The position numbers and the translations under genes were made by a program. Shown one piece after another: positions 15,011 to 23,134 of a stretch of DNA of 48,772 nucleotides (position 1 is its first letter; every line of letters begins with the position of its first letter). Where the stretch lies: the NCBI GenBank assembly GCA_017545905.1, contig JAFWXL010000012.1, positions 1 through 48,772 on the forward strand, given 5' to 3'. This stretch comes from Clostridia bacterium (GTDB lineage Bacteria; Bacillota; Clostridia; Christensenellales; Aristaeellaceae). The notes beneath the pieces were generated by a model, which saw nothing but the letters and a program-made list of their open reading frames with translations, ran no database searches and was not told the DNA's origin.

Positions 15011-16447
15011 TCATACGCTTGAGCGGAGACTTCGTATAGTATACCCTTCTTTTTCCCAAATTGCAAGCCATTCCTGCAACTTTTTGAAAAAATCTATGTT
15101 TCTTGTTGTCTTTTCCATCATGGCAAGCAGCTGCTGCGTCGCCTCGCGCGTATGGCCCTGAGAGAGGATGCGCCGGACCGCACGCACCCCCTCGGCCTCC
15201 TGCTCGTTAAGGAGCAGCTCCTCCCGTCTTGTGCCGGATTTTGCCAGATCAATCGCCGGAAACACCCTTGCCTCCGACAGTGAGCGGTCCAGCCTGATTT
15301 CGGCATTGCCCGTCCCCTTGAATTCCTCAAAGATGACGTCGTCCATCCGGCTGCCAGTCTCCACAAGCACCGTCGCAATAATCGTCAGGCTTCCGCCCTC
15401 CTCGATATTGCGCGCTGCGCCGAAGAACTTCTTGGACTTTGTCAGCACGCCCGGGGCAAGGCCGCCGCTCATTGCACGGCCGCCGGGCGAAAGGCTGTTG
15501 CATGCCCGTGCCAGACGTGTGAGGCTGTCCATGAGCACAACGACATGCTTCCCCTGCTCCACCAGCCGCTGCGCACGCTCGTAAACCATATCTGCCACGC
15601 GGACATGATTCTCCTGCGGCGCATCAAATGTCGAATAGACGATCTGCGCATCCACGCTGCGCCTGAGATCCGTCACTTCCTCCGGACGCTCGTCGATGAG
15701 CAGCACAATCAGCTCGATATCCGGGTGATTCTCCCGGATCGACTGCGCGATCTTCTTGAGCAGCACCGTTTTTCCCGCCTTCGGCGGCGCGACGATCAGC
15801 GCCCGCTGCCCCAGCCCGATGGGCGCAATAAAGTCCAGCAGACGCATGGCCATGTCGCTCTCTCCGCTGCCATTTTCCAGCGTGAGCCGTCTGTTGGGAT
15901 GAATCGGCGTGAGCGCATCGAACGGACGGCGCACGCGCGCGATCTCCGGGTTATCACCGTTGATGCTGTCGATATACATCAGCGCATTATAACGATCGCC
16001 CAGACGCTTTTCACGCGTTCTTCCCACGACATAATCGCCGCTGCGCAGGCCGAAACGGCGGATCTGTGCAATAGAGACGTAGATATCCTCCGGCCCGGGC
16101 GAGCAGTTATTAGCCCGCAGGAAACCGTAGCCACCCGTCTGCACCTCCAGCACGCCCTGGCCGCTGCCAAGCAGACCGGCCTTAATCATTCTGGGCACAA
16201 CGGGATTGCTCGTGCCATATTCCTCATTGTAATACCCCAGCGGCTTGGGCTTGTACAGCCCGATTTCTGCATCCGCGTCCAGCGCAGAATCGGCCGCCGT
16301 CTTTTCCGGTCTGTCCGCCTCTTCTTCGCTGAGCAGACGCACAATCTGTGCCTTGTTCACGCCGTAAGGCAGGCGGACCTTTCTTTCCTTTGCCAGTTCG
16401 CGCAGCTGCACGACCGTCATGCGTTCAATTGATCTTACAGATTCCAA
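15011..16447 (-). CDS. rho: Transcription termination factor Rho
   Basis: A 478-residue RNA-dependent hexameric ATPase that ends transcription at unstructured C-rich RNA. The N-terminal Rho domain (10-45, [14 protein letters not shown]) is followed by a short acidic linker (45-62), the cold-shock-like RNA-binding domain ([14 protein letters not shown], 98-111), Walker A PPKAGKT (221-227), [15 protein letters not shown] and the Q-loop region [24 protein letters not shown] is the likely start, since GGGAGGAG lies about 9 nt upstream. It follows the methyltransferase gene by 126 nt with no strong promoter seen there. Confidence 0.96.
   Translation of the reverse strand: MESVRSIERMTVVQLRELAKERKVRLPYGVNKAQIVRLLSEEEADRPEKTAADSALDADAEIGLYKPKPLGYYNEEYGTSNPVVPRMIKAGLLGSGQGVLEVQTGGYGFLRANNCSPGPEDIYVSIAQIRRFGLRSGDYVVGRTREKRLGDRYNALMYIDSINGDNPEIARVRRPFDALTPIHPNRRLTLENGSGESDMAMRLLDFIAPIGLGQRALIVAPPKAGKTVLLKKIAQSIRENHPDIELIVLLIDERPEEVTDLRRSVDAQIVYSTFDAPQENHVRVADMVYERAQRLVEQGKHVVVLMDSLTRLARACNSLSPGGRAMSGGLAPGVLTKSKKFFGAARNIEEGGSLTIIATVLVETGSRMDDVIFEEFKGTGNAEIRLDRSLSEARVFPAIDLAKSGTRREELLLNEQEAEGVRAVRRILSQGHTREATQQLLAMMEKTTRNIDFFKKLQEWLAIWEKEGYTIRSLRSSV
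15038..15066 (-). promoter_or_regulatory. rpmE promoter inside rho
   Basis: TTGCAA (15061-15066) and TATACT (15038-15043) on the minus strand, spacer 17 bp, lying within the last 20 codons of rho. Gives a leader of about 85 nt for rpmE. Confidence 0.75.
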
Positions 16448-16573
16448 CAGGTTTCAGCTCCTCCCAAAGGGACACATGTTTTTGTCACAGCCTGACCGGC
16501 TGCGGATGTGCTTCATTACAAGGATACGCCCTGTGAAGCCGGAATATGTGTGTTCCCCGGAAAGGTCTATAAA

Positions 16574-17575
16574 TTATCCCCTGCGCGCAAGGATGACGTC
16601 GCGGTTGATTGCCTGCTCGACCCAGTGTTCCAGATTGCCTGTTTCAACAATCTCAAAGCCCGCAAGGGCGCACATCTGCTCCAGTTGCTCCCGCTTGGTC
16701 ACATAGGTATTGAAGCTCATCGCCAGCACGCCGCCGGGCTTGAGCGCATCGTGCCATGCCGGCAGCGCCGCCTTCAGCGTGCCGCCGATGGAATCCTGCT
16801 TGCCTGCCGTGCCCTTCTGCACGCCGTAGGGAATATCGGTCACCATCAGATGAACGGATTTCGCCTTGAGCAGCGCCAGCATATCGCGCGTATCGCCCAG
16901 AATCATGCGAAGGCTTCGCGTATCTCCTGCCTTATAATGCTCCGGCGTATCGGAAAACACGAATTTTGTCTCCCTGCCGCCAGCCTTCCCCTTCACCGTC
17001 AGGGAAGACTCTGTCTTTTTATGCTTAATCCGATGGAATTCGAGATAGCGCGTCATATAGTCGCAGGCTTCCTTCACGTCTGCCTTGCCGATTTCAATGC
17101 CCACGCCGTTATATCCACGCCGAAGCGCAAGCATCAGCGTCGTGCCCCTGCCGGCCATGGGATCGCACACGGTCAAATCGCTGTCATGCATGTCGATAAA
17201 GCCGCTGGAAACCAGCGCCATGGTCAGCATGGTATCGGTGAACATTTCATTGGTCTTTCCCTTATACTTGAGCAGCGCCGGCAGGTCCTCGCCGATGTAA
17301 TCCGGATGCAGGCGCTCCAGCGCTGCAAGGCCGCCCGCTTCATGTGCAAACATGACATACACATTGGCCATCTGGCTGAGCATGCGCATGTCTCTTTCGG
17401 TAAGATTCTCCGCCTCAAACGCAAGTGCCGGTGCGCCGCCCATTTCAGTCGGCTTCACTTCGCACGCATGCCCAAGCGCCCGCAGCGTCATGAGCAGCTC
17501 CTGCTCGGCCAGCTGCCGCAGCGACTGGCGGTAACGGACATTCTGGTGCGGATAAAGCAGAAATGTGTATTTCAC
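16574..17575 (-). CDS. Trm11-like SAM-dependent RNA methyltransferase
   Basis: A 333-residue Rossmann methyltransferase. Motif I is VCDPMAGRGTTLMLAL (about 135-150) and motif IV is VTDIPYGVQKG (about 250-260), of the D-P-P-Y class seen in Trm11 and other tRNA guanine N2 or base N-methyltransferases. The N-terminal 110 residues resemble the substrate-binding part of this group. The substrate is not determined by sequence. The GTG start has AGGAGG 7 nt upstream and overlaps the stop of a possible small upstream frame (GTGA). Expression may depend on read-through from rpsU or an unseen promoter. Confidence 0.82.
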   Translation of the reverse strand: MKYTFLLYPHQNVRYRQSLRQLAEQELLMTLRALGHACEVKPTEMGGAPALAFEAENLTERDMRMLSQMANVYVMFAHEAGGLAALERLHPDYIGEDLPALLKYKGKTNEMFTDTMLTMALVSSGFIDMHDSDLTVCDPMAGRGTTLMLALRRGYNGVGIEIGKADVKEACDYMTRYLEFHRIKHKKTESSLTVKGKAGGRETKFVFSDTPEHYKAGDTRSLRMILGDTRDMLALLKAKSVHLMVTDIPYGVQKGTAGKQDSIGGTLKAALPAWHDALKPGGVLAMSFNTYVTKREQLEQMCALAGFEIVETGNLEHWVEQAINRDVILARRG

Positions 17576-17703
17576 AAACCTTCCTCCTCAGTATCGGTGG
17601 CTATTCCATCGGAGTCTGCGTCCCATTGAACAAAATAGCGGCCATTGGCCGCTCCCACTGCCGAACATCTGTTCAATCCCAAGTAATCCGATGCCCGCTG
17701 CAC
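17572..17703 (-). CDS. Possible 43-residue protein coupled to the methyltransferase gene
   Basis: A short frame starting with GTG (17701-17703) and ending in TGA (17572-17574), overlapping the methyltransferase GTG by the coupling pattern GTGA. The C-terminal part reads GRYFVQWDADSDGIATDTEE, an acidic soluble-looking segment. The Shine-Dalgarno is weak and distant (AGGAA about 13-14 nt away). It begins right after the rpsU terminator. No family recognised; it could also be only a leader sequence. Confidence 0.35.
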   Translation of the reverse strand: MQRASDYLGLNRCSAVGAANGRYFVQWDADSDGIATDTEEEGL

Positions 17704-17730
17704 GATTTTTGTGCAGTTTCCTGATAAGTC

Positions 17731-17757
17731 AAAAAAAGCTCCATCTTGCGATGGAGC
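17731..17757 (-). terminator. rpsU terminator
   Basis: Stem GCTCCAT (17738-17744) / ATGGAGC (17751-17757) and seven T on the minus strand (17731-17737), 12 nt after the rpsU stop. Confidence 0.93.
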
Positions 17758-17769
17758 GATTTTTGTGAA

Positions 17770-17943
17770 TCAGTACTTGCGCTTACGGGCAGCCTCGGCC
17801 TTCTTCTTACGACGGACGGACGGCTTCTCGTAATGCTCTCTCTTACGAACCTCAGCGATAACGCCAGCTCGCGCGCACTGCCTCTTGAATCTCCTCAGAG
17901 CACTTTCCAGGGATTCATTCTCACGAATACGGATCTCAGACAT
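17770..17943 (-). CDS. rpsU: 30S ribosomal protein S21
   Basis: A 57-residue basic protein ([19 protein letters not shown], ending [10 protein letters not shown]) with the full S21 signature [15 protein letters not shown] and an Arg/Lys-rich C-terminus. S21 helps the 30S subunit start translation by aiding mRNA pairing near the anti-Shine-Dalgarno. GGGAGGG lies just upstream of the ATG. It has its own promoter (18022-18050) and terminator (17731-17757), so it is effectively monocistronic. Confidence 0.97.
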   Translation of the reverse strand: MSEIRIRENESLESALRRFKRQCARAGVIAEVRKREHYEKPSVRRKKKAEAARKRKY

Positions 17944-18021
17944 CTAGTATCCCTCCCCTCGGCTCAATCATTCGACGATCCATTGCGTCAAACTCGCCGT
18001 CAATGGAGTACCGTACGCTTA

Positions 18022-18050
18022 ATTATAGCGCAACAAACTCCATTCGTCAA
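18022..18050 (-). promoter_or_regulatory. rpsU promoter
   Basis: TTGACG (18045-18050) and TATAAT (18022-18027), spacer 17 bp. The leader is about 75-80 nt. Confidence 0.9.
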
Positions 18051-18158
18051 CCGCATTTTTCATTTTCTTCAAAAGTTTTTAGTCATATTTTCTCAGAAAT
18101 CGGTTTTTGCGGTTTCAGGCAGCCCGTGTCGGATCATTTTTGCCATGCGACAGGCTGA

Positions 18159-18503
18159 TCAGGCCATTTCTCCCGCCATTGCGCGGCCGCCGAGCACATG
18201 CAGATGCAGATGCTTCACTGTCTGCTGCGCGTCTGCTCCGCAATTGGATACGACGCGGAAGCCGCTGTCCACGATATTCTCCATCTTCGCAACCGTCGCC
18301 GCAGCACGCATCATGTGCGCCAGCAGAGCGTCATCCTCGTCCTTAGCGTCGTACCAGCCCGACACATGCTTCTTGGGAATCACCAGTACATGCACCGGCG
18401 CCTGCGGCGCGATATCGCGGAAAGCAAGCACCTGCTCGTCTTCATATACCTTCGTGCTGGGGATCTGACCCGCAGCGATCTTGCAGAAAAGACAATCGTT
18501 CAT
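18159..18503 (-). CDS. HIT family nucleotide-binding protein (Hint-like)
   Basis: A 114-residue protein with the histidine triad HLHLH at 98-102, of which the last His is the family nucleophile, and CLFCKIAAGQIPS at the N-terminus (Cys 4 and Cys 7, possible metal site). Members hydrolyse nucleoside phosphoramidates or aminoacyl-AMP-like compounds; the physiological substrate is unknown. It overlaps mtaB by 4 nt and lies upstream of rpsU's promoter, a common order in Clostridia. Confidence 0.93.
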   Translation of the reverse strand: MNDCLFCKIAAGQIPSTKVYEDEQVLAFRDIAPQAPVHVLVIPKKHVSGWYDAKDEDDALLAHMMRAAATVAKMENIVDSGFRVVSNCGADAQQTVKHLHLHVLGGRAMAGEMA

Positions 18504-19798
18504 CTGATAACCTCTCCTCTCAATTCGTCCCTTTCGGTCTGCGTGATGCGCACGCTAACAATGCTGCCCGGCTGCGCGCCGCACACGCGTACATGCATGT
18601 ATCCGCCGGTATAGCCCACGCTAAGCCCATCGCTGTCAAGCTCTTCAATGAGCACGCTTTCGGTTTTGCCCACACGGCTTTCAAGCGCAGCATGCTCAAG
18701 CGCCTTGCCTATGGCGATGAGCTTCCTTGCCCGCTCCTCACGGATATGCCTGGGCACACTCCCCTCCATGACGGCCGCTTTCGTGCCCTCGCGCTCGGAA
18801 TACGGGAAGACATGCATTCTGGCAAAACCCGCCCGCTTGCAGGTGTCTGCCGTCTGGGCAAATTCCTCTTCTGTTTCACCCGGGAAGCCCGTCATCACGT
18901 CGGTCGTCAGTGCACAGTCTTCAAATGCTTCGCGCAGCATGGCGCATGCCTTCAGGAATTCGCCGCTGGTATAGCGCCTGCGCATGCGCGCAAGCACCGT
19001 ATCGCTGCCTGACTGGAGCGCCAGATGGAACTGATGGCAGACCTTGGGCAGCGCCCTGAGCCCCTCGACGAATTCTTCCGTCACAATCACCGGCTCCAGA
19101 GAACCCAGCCGGATACGCTCAATGCCCGCAACACCGTGCACCTCGCGGATGGCGTCCAGCAGCGTGACGGCGCCATGCTGCTCCCTTCCGTAGCTGGTCA
19201 GGTGGATGCCTGTGAGCACCGCCTCCTTGAAGCCCTTTTCGGCAAGGCTCTGCGCTTCCGCGCGGATCTCGTCCAGCGGACGCGAGCGGATCGGACCGCG
19301 GACCGAAGGAATGATGCAGTATGTGCACCAGCGGTCGCAGCCCTCCTGAATCTTCATCGTCGCGCGCGTATGCCCCTCGTGGGCATGCACCATCAGATGT
19401 TCAAACGGCGCCTGACGCAGCGTTTCCACGGCAACAAGCGTGCAATCCTGCTCCAGCGCCTGCTGCAGAAGCCCGACCACCTCGCCCCGCCGCTGCGTAC
19501 CCAACACAAGCCGCACGCCGGGGAGCCTGAGCTCATCCGCCGCGCGCTGCGCAAGACATCCTGTCACAACAATCGCCGCCTGCGGATTCTTTCTGTGACA
19601 GCGTCTGATCGTCTGCATGCTCTTCTTATCGCCCGTACCCGTCACCGTACAGGTATTGACAATGTAGATGTCAGCCTGCTCCTCAAATTCCACTGTGCGG
19701 CAGCCCGCCTCTTCAAAGCGCTCGCGCATGGCCTGCGTGTCGTATTGATTCACCTTGCAGCCCAGCGTATGAAAAGCTACCGTCCTGTTTTCCATCAT
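18500..19798 (-). CDS. mtaB: tRNA t6A37 C2-methylthiotransferase MtaB
   Basis: A 432-residue radical-SAM methylthiotransferase converting t6A37 to ms2t6A37 in ANN-decoding tRNAs. The N-terminal UPF0004 domain has Cys 14, 50 and 81 (GCKVNQYDT, NTCTVT, TGCLAQR) for one Fe-S cluster. The radical-SAM cluster is CDRWCTYC (Cys 154, 158, 161). A C-terminal TRAM domain follows from about 370. MtaB rather than MiaB is chosen from HTLGCKVNQYDTQAM and overall length. It shares the t6A pathway with sua5, tsaB and tsaE in this window. Either of two ATGs in tandem could start it. Confidence 0.94.
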   Translation of the reverse strand: MMENRTVAFHTLGCKVNQYDTQAMRERFEEAGCRTVEFEEQADIYIVNTCTVTGTGDKKSMQTIRRCHRKNPQAAIVVTGCLAQRAADELRLPGVRLVLGTQRRGEVVGLLQQALEQDCTLVAVETLRQAPFEHLMVHAHEGHTRATMKIQEGCDRWCTYCIIPSVRGPIRSRPLDEIRAEAQSLAEKGFKEAVLTGIHLTSYGREQHGAVTLLDAIREVHGVAGIERIRLGSLEPVIVTEEFVEGLRALPKVCHQFHLALQSGSDTVLARMRRRYTSGEFLKACAMLREAFEDCALTTDVMTGFPGETEEEFAQTADTCKRAGFARMHVFPYSEREGTKAAVMEGSVPRHIREERARKLIAIGKALEHAALESRVGKTESVLIEELDSDGLSVGYTGGYMHVRVCGAQPGSIVSVRITQTERDELRGEVIR

Positions 19799-19833
19799 GA
19801 ATATATTGATTTCTCCTCAATCGGTTATTCTCA

Positions 19834-20763
19834 TCACTCAATGTCCGCCGCCTCAAACGGCGCAATCTCCTTCATCACGCCGCTGGCAAGCACATAGAAT
19901 CTGCTCTTGAGTCCGCCGCAGAAGTCATAAGGATCCTTCTCCTGATAATTCTTCTTGAACGCGCTGCGCTCGAACACCACGGAATAGATGAACACGTCAA
20001 GCAGATCGCCGGTCTTCTCGTCGCGGCGCTGCGTATAAGCAGAGACCGCAATCTTCTTCGCCTGCGGCACTACGGCAAACGCATGGCTTGCCACATATTC
20101 GCCAAGGCCGAACACGCACGTGCGGTAATCCTCGTACTGCTGCTTCTTGGTCTTCTTCTTGATCTTGACCGTACCGTCCGCCAGCTCGGACAGCGCATTC
20201 TGCGGCATATCCTCGATCTCCGGCAGATCCAGATCGATCATAACCAGGCTCTTTTCTTCGACAACCTCTGTCTGGATGGCAAATTCGATCGGCGCTTCGC
20301 TCTGGGCAAGCCAGTCTTCCAGAGCCTGCTCCGCCTTTGCAGACTCCAGTGTTCCCTCAGCCTTCTTGGCCACATCGACCGCCTGCTGGTGGATATTGAT
20401 CAGCGCGATCTCCTGTGCGATCGCATTCATCTCCTCATCAGACGGGCGGGCCGGCTCCTTTTTCGCTTTGGACGCCGTGCTCTTTCTGGAAGCGGTCTTG
20501 GCCTTCGTTTCCTTCTTGGGCTCTTCTTCCTCTGCAGCCGCCTTGCCAAAGCCAAACACACTGCCAAGCTTATCCTTGAGCAGCGTATCCAGACGCACGC
20601 GATCATACACGCCCGTACCCGGAATGCTCCAGTTCAGGTACGCGCCCTTATTGCCTACATTCAGCGATACGCCCTTGCCCGGACCGACCGTAAAGCTCGC
20701 GCCGGTCTTGGAAAGATTGAGCTTGACGCCCTTGGTGATCTTGATGCTCTTTCTGAAACGCAT
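19834..20763 (-). CDS. DUF4236 domain protein
   Basis: A 309-residue protein. The first 55 residues (MRFRKSIKITKGVKLNLSKT, then NVGNKGAYLNWSIPGTGVYDR) are a clear DUF4236 domain. A Lys/Ala/Glu-rich linker follows (about 75-105), then a helical region (110-160) and a C-terminal domain with VFIYSVVFERSAF. No catalytic motif, signal peptide or membrane segment is seen. Function unknown. It has its own promoter (20799-20827), which overlaps the rsmE terminator, and is followed 35 nt later by mtaB. Confidence 0.75.
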   Translation of the reverse strand: MRFRKSIKITKGVKLNLSKTGASFTVGPGKGVSLNVGNKGAYLNWSIPGTGVYDRVRLDTLLKDKLGSVFGFGKAAAEEEEPKKETKAKTASRKSTASKAKKEPARPSDEEMNAIAQEIALINIHQQAVDVAKKAEGTLESAKAEQALEDWLAQSEAPIEFAIQTEVVEEKSLVMIDLDLPEIEDMPQNALSELADGTVKIKKKTKKQQYEDYRTCVFGLGEYVASHAFAVVPQAKKIAVSAYTQRRDEKTGDLLDVFIYSVVFERSAFKKNYQEKDPYDFCGGLKSRFYVLASGVMKEIAPFEAADIE

Positions 20764-20798
20764 ATCATTGCCCTCTTTCGTCCTTGATTGCTGCTTCC

Positions 20799-20827
20799 AT
20801 TATAAAATAAGGCGGGGATTCTTGCAA
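20799..20827 (-). promoter_or_regulatory. Promoter of the DUF4236 gene, overlapping a terminator
   Basis: TTGCAA (20822-20827) and TATAAT (20799-20804), spacer 17 bp, minus strand. The -35 lies in the loop and the spacer in the descending arm of the terminator hairpin at 20811-20836. Confidence 0.75.
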
Positions 20828-20836
20828 GTCCCCGCC
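20801..20836 (-). terminator. rsmE terminator
   Basis: Stem GGCGGGGA (20811-20818) / TCCCCGCC (20829-20836) followed on the minus strand by TTATTTTAT. It begins 11 nt after the rsmE stop. Confidence 0.82.
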
Positions 20837-20847
20837 GTTCAATCGCA

Positions 20848-21591
20848 TTATTCCATTTCGCCCATACAGGCCATGACCATCGTCAGGCTCGCCAGTCCAG
20901 CCGTTTCCGTGCGAAGGATGCGCGGGCCCAGTGTGACCAGCTTGGCCTTCGCATTTTCAGCCAGCCACTGCGCTTCCTTCTGGCTGATGCCGCCTTCCGG
21001 ACCGATCAGGATGCCGATGTTCAGCCCTTCCCGGCCTGCATACGGCGCAAGCACCTCACGGATGCTGCCGTCTCGCGCCTCTTCCCACGGAACGATCAAC
21101 ACATCCAGCTGCTCAAATTCCTGCGCAAGCTGCGGGAGCTTTTTCGGCTCGAGCACCTGCGGCACGCTGGTTCTGGCGCACTGCTTGACCGCCTCGCGCG
21201 CGATCTTCTGCCAGCGCTCAATCTTTTTGCCCGCATCCTTGCCCTCAAGCTTCACCACGCAGCGCTCCATTGCCACCGGGCGGATCGCATACACGCCCAG
21301 CTCCGTGGTCTTCTGCGCGATCAGTTCCATTTTGTCCGCCTTGGGCAGGCCCTGATAGAGCGTAACCTGCGTTTTCGCCTCGGTAGGACGCAGCTCGCCG
21401 CGGATCGCCACGGTCACAACCCCGTCCTCCACACCGGCTACGCCCGCCTGATAGCGCACATCGGCGCAGACCAGCTCCACTTCGTCGCCCACCTCAAGGC
21501 GAAGCACGCGCAGCGCATGGCGGGAATCCTCGGCGCTCAGCGTCGCCGTGCCGTTCTGGATGCCGCTTTCATCGGCAAAAAATCGATGCAT
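20848..21591 (-). CDS. rsmE: 16S rRNA m3U1498 methyltransferase RsmE
   Basis: A 247-residue SPOUT-class (trefoil-knot) methyltransferase. It starts MHRFFADESG, has LRLEVGDEVELV for the N-terminal PUA-like domain, and shows the knot motifs IGPEGGISQKE and LGPRILRTETAGLASL. It methylates U1498 of 16S rRNA. The start is set by the family N-terminus; the open frame upstream runs through repeat R2. It follows prmA by about 200 bp of repeat-containing DNA. Confidence 0.95.
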   Translation of the reverse strand: MHRFFADESGIQNGTATLSAEDSRHALRVLRLEVGDEVELVCADVRYQAGVAGVEDGVVTVAIRGELRPTEAKTQVTLYQGLPKADKMELIAQKTTELGVYAIRPVAMERCVVKLEGKDAGKKIERWQKIAREAVKQCARTSVPQVLEPKKLPQLAQEFEQLDVLIVPWEEARDGSIREVLAPYAGREGLNIGILIGPEGGISQKEAQWLAENAKAKLVTLGPRILRTETAGLASLTMVMACMGEME

Positions 21592-21620
21592 ATTCTTCCT
21601 CATTCCTTGCAGAATAGGTG

Positions 21621-21758
21621 GTCCGTTGGGCTGCCGGTCCGGGAAGCCCGCATAGTCGCAATGTTCCATTGCTCCTTGCGGTTTCCCACACTCCGCCTTG
21701 CTCAATGCGTCCACTGGACGCGCTCGGCTTCGGTGCCAAACCCCTTTTTCGCTTCGCG
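21621..21758. repeat. Interspersed palindromic repeat R2 (with inverted module A hairpin)
   Basis: Begins with GTTGGGCTGCCGG (21625-21637), like hairpin 1 of the family. The module A hairpin follows in inverse orientation (21641-21687): outer GGGAA/TTCCC, middle CCGCA/TGCGG, inner GCAATG/CATTGC. It ends with the conserved tail ACCCCTTTTTCGCTTCGCG (21740-21758). Located between prmA and rsmE. Confidence 0.85.
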
Positions 21759-21790
21759 CATACAGATTGTTGCTCTGCAAATAATATGCT

Positions 21791-22735
21791 TTATACAGCC
21801 TTCGCCGCCAGGCAAACCCATGAACCCTTCGCCAGACGGTTGCACACTTCATAGCCCGCAGCAGCAAGCGCAGTCTGCACGTCGTCCTCGCGCTCGCGGA
21901 TGATGCCGGAGCAGATAAACGTTCCGCCCGGAAGCAGATGTTTCTTCGCCGGTCCGCACAGGAAGCAGATCACATCCGCGATGATGTTTGCCACGATGAC
22001 GTCGGCCATTTCGTCCGCCTTCTCCAGCAGATCGCCATGCACCACGCGCACCTTGTCGGCAAGGCCATTTTTGACGGTATTTTCCGCTGCAACCTTGACG
22101 GCAAGCTCGTCCAGATCGATGGCCAGCACGTCGTCAGATCCCAGCTTCGCCGCCGCAAGGCCCAGAATGCCGCTGCCGCAGCCCACGTCGATGGTCTTGC
22201 AGCCCGGAGTCACGTACTTTTCCAGCTGTTCCATGCACATGAACGTCGTCTCATGCGTGCCGGTGCCAAAGGCCATGCCCGGATCAAGCTCGAGCACAAG
22301 ATCGCCTTCCTTTTCTTCATAGGCTTCCCAGCTCGGCTTGATAACGAGCCTCTCGCCCGCGCGGAACGGCTTGTAATACTTCTTCCAGTTCTCCGCCCAG
22401 TCCTGCTCCTGCACATTCTGATTTTCGAGCGCAAGGCTGCCGATATCAAAGCCCATGTCAAAGCGCTTCAGCTCCGCAAGCTTTTCGCGCACCAGCAGCA
22501 TAATCTCCTGCACGGAGGCGTCATTCTTGAAATACGCCTTGACGAGCACATCCTCGCTCATTTTGGCGAGCACTTCCTCATCGATCATATCCCACATGCC
22601 ATCTTCCTTTTTGGAAGAGGTCACATCATACCGGTCCTCAATTGACGTGCCGACAGCGCCGGCATTCATCAGCACTTCGCTGACGATATCTGCACCCATG
22701 GTCGTGGTATGCACTACGGTTTCAAGCCAATCCAT
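21791..22735 (-). CDS. prmA: Ribosomal protein L11 methyltransferase
   Basis: A 314-residue enzyme that trimethylates ribosomal protein L11. The N-terminal substrate-binding domain (1-110) contains DWAENWKKYYKPFR. The catalytic domain has GMAFGTGTHETT (about 154-165), SAM motif TIDVGCGSGILGLAA and the VIVANIIADVI motif. An ATG with GAGG upstream begins MDWLETVVHTTT, a family-typical N-terminus. It normally follows dnaJ in Clostridia and does so here, but a terminator and 320 bp of repeat R3 separate them, so its 5' leader is largely repeat sequence. Confidence 0.95.
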   Translation of the reverse strand: MDWLETVVHTTTMGADIVSEVLMNAGAVGTSIEDRYDVTSSKKEDGMWDMIDEEVLAKMSEDVLVKAYFKNDASVQEIMLLVREKLAELKRFDMGFDIGSLALENQNVQEQDWAENWKKYYKPFRAGERLVIKPSWEAYEEKEGDLVLELDPGMAFGTGTHETTFMCMEQLEKYVTPGCKTIDVGCGSGILGLAAAKLGSDDVLAIDLDELAVKVAAENTVKNGLADKVRVVHGDLLEKADEMADVIVANIIADVICFLCGPAKKHLLPGGTFICSGIIREREDDVQTALAAAGYEVCNRLAKGSWVCLAAKAV

Positions 22736-22753
22736 ATTTATACCTCTCTATTC

Positions 22754-23075
22754 CTGGGCTGCCGCCCAGACCTGCCTGAGGGATTTCTATCTCCTCGCTC
22801 GACGCTCGTCGGTCATGACAGCTCTGACAGCCCACAGGGCTGTCATTCACTCCTGCCCCAGTTCGGAGAATCCGAACCCTCAGACTCCCTTCCTTGCTTC
22901 GCATCTGCATAAAGCAGCCGCGAAGCGGTAATGGGGTCTGGGGGACCGGAGTCTGCCGCGCCTGGTGGGCGAGACAGGCAGACGGAGTGTCGGAAATCGC
23001 AAGGAGCGCTTGCGCGACTATGCGAGTTTCCCGGAACTGCATCCCCAGATGGGTTTGGGCGATAGCCCAACGTTC
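22754..23075. repeat. Interspersed palindromic repeat R3 (composite, longest form)
   Basis: Modules in order on the plus strand: hairpin 1 CTGGGC/GCCCAG (22754-22759 / 22764-22769); stem 2 CTGAGGG (22776-22782) with CCCTCAG (22877-22883). Stem 2 encloses an inserted block that holds a 9-bp hairpin TGACAGCCC/GGGCTGTCA and a GTTCGG/CCGAAC hairpin (22861-22877). Then come the tail (22884-22903), a module A hairpin (22992-23031) and an inverted hairpin 1 TTGGGC/GCCCAA (23056-23061 / 23066-23071). It fills most of the 399 bp between prmA and dnaJ. Confidence 0.87.
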
Positions 23076-23087
23076 CCCTTACCCATA

Positions 23088-23123
23088 AAAAAGCCTGAAT
23101 AAGAGATAATTCTTACTCAGGCG
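23088..23123 (-). terminator. Terminator of the hrcA-grpE-dnaK-dnaJ operon
   Basis: A 12-bp stem with one G-T pair (23094-23105 / 23112-23123), followed on the minus strand by TTTTTT (23088-23093), 11 nt after the dnaJ stop. Confidence 0.92.
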
Positions 23124-23134
23124 ATGAAAACCCT

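Noticed and set aside
16448-16573. rho promoter or attenuator in the gap before rho
   Set aside because: No -35/-10 pair with proper spacing and no strong hairpin was found.
22722-23042. Open frames inside repeats R2, R3, R5, R6 and R7 (for example the frame with RNSQRALARLCEF-like text)
   Set aside because: The same amino-acid strings recur only because the DNA repeat recurs; the palindromes explain the conservation better than a protein does.
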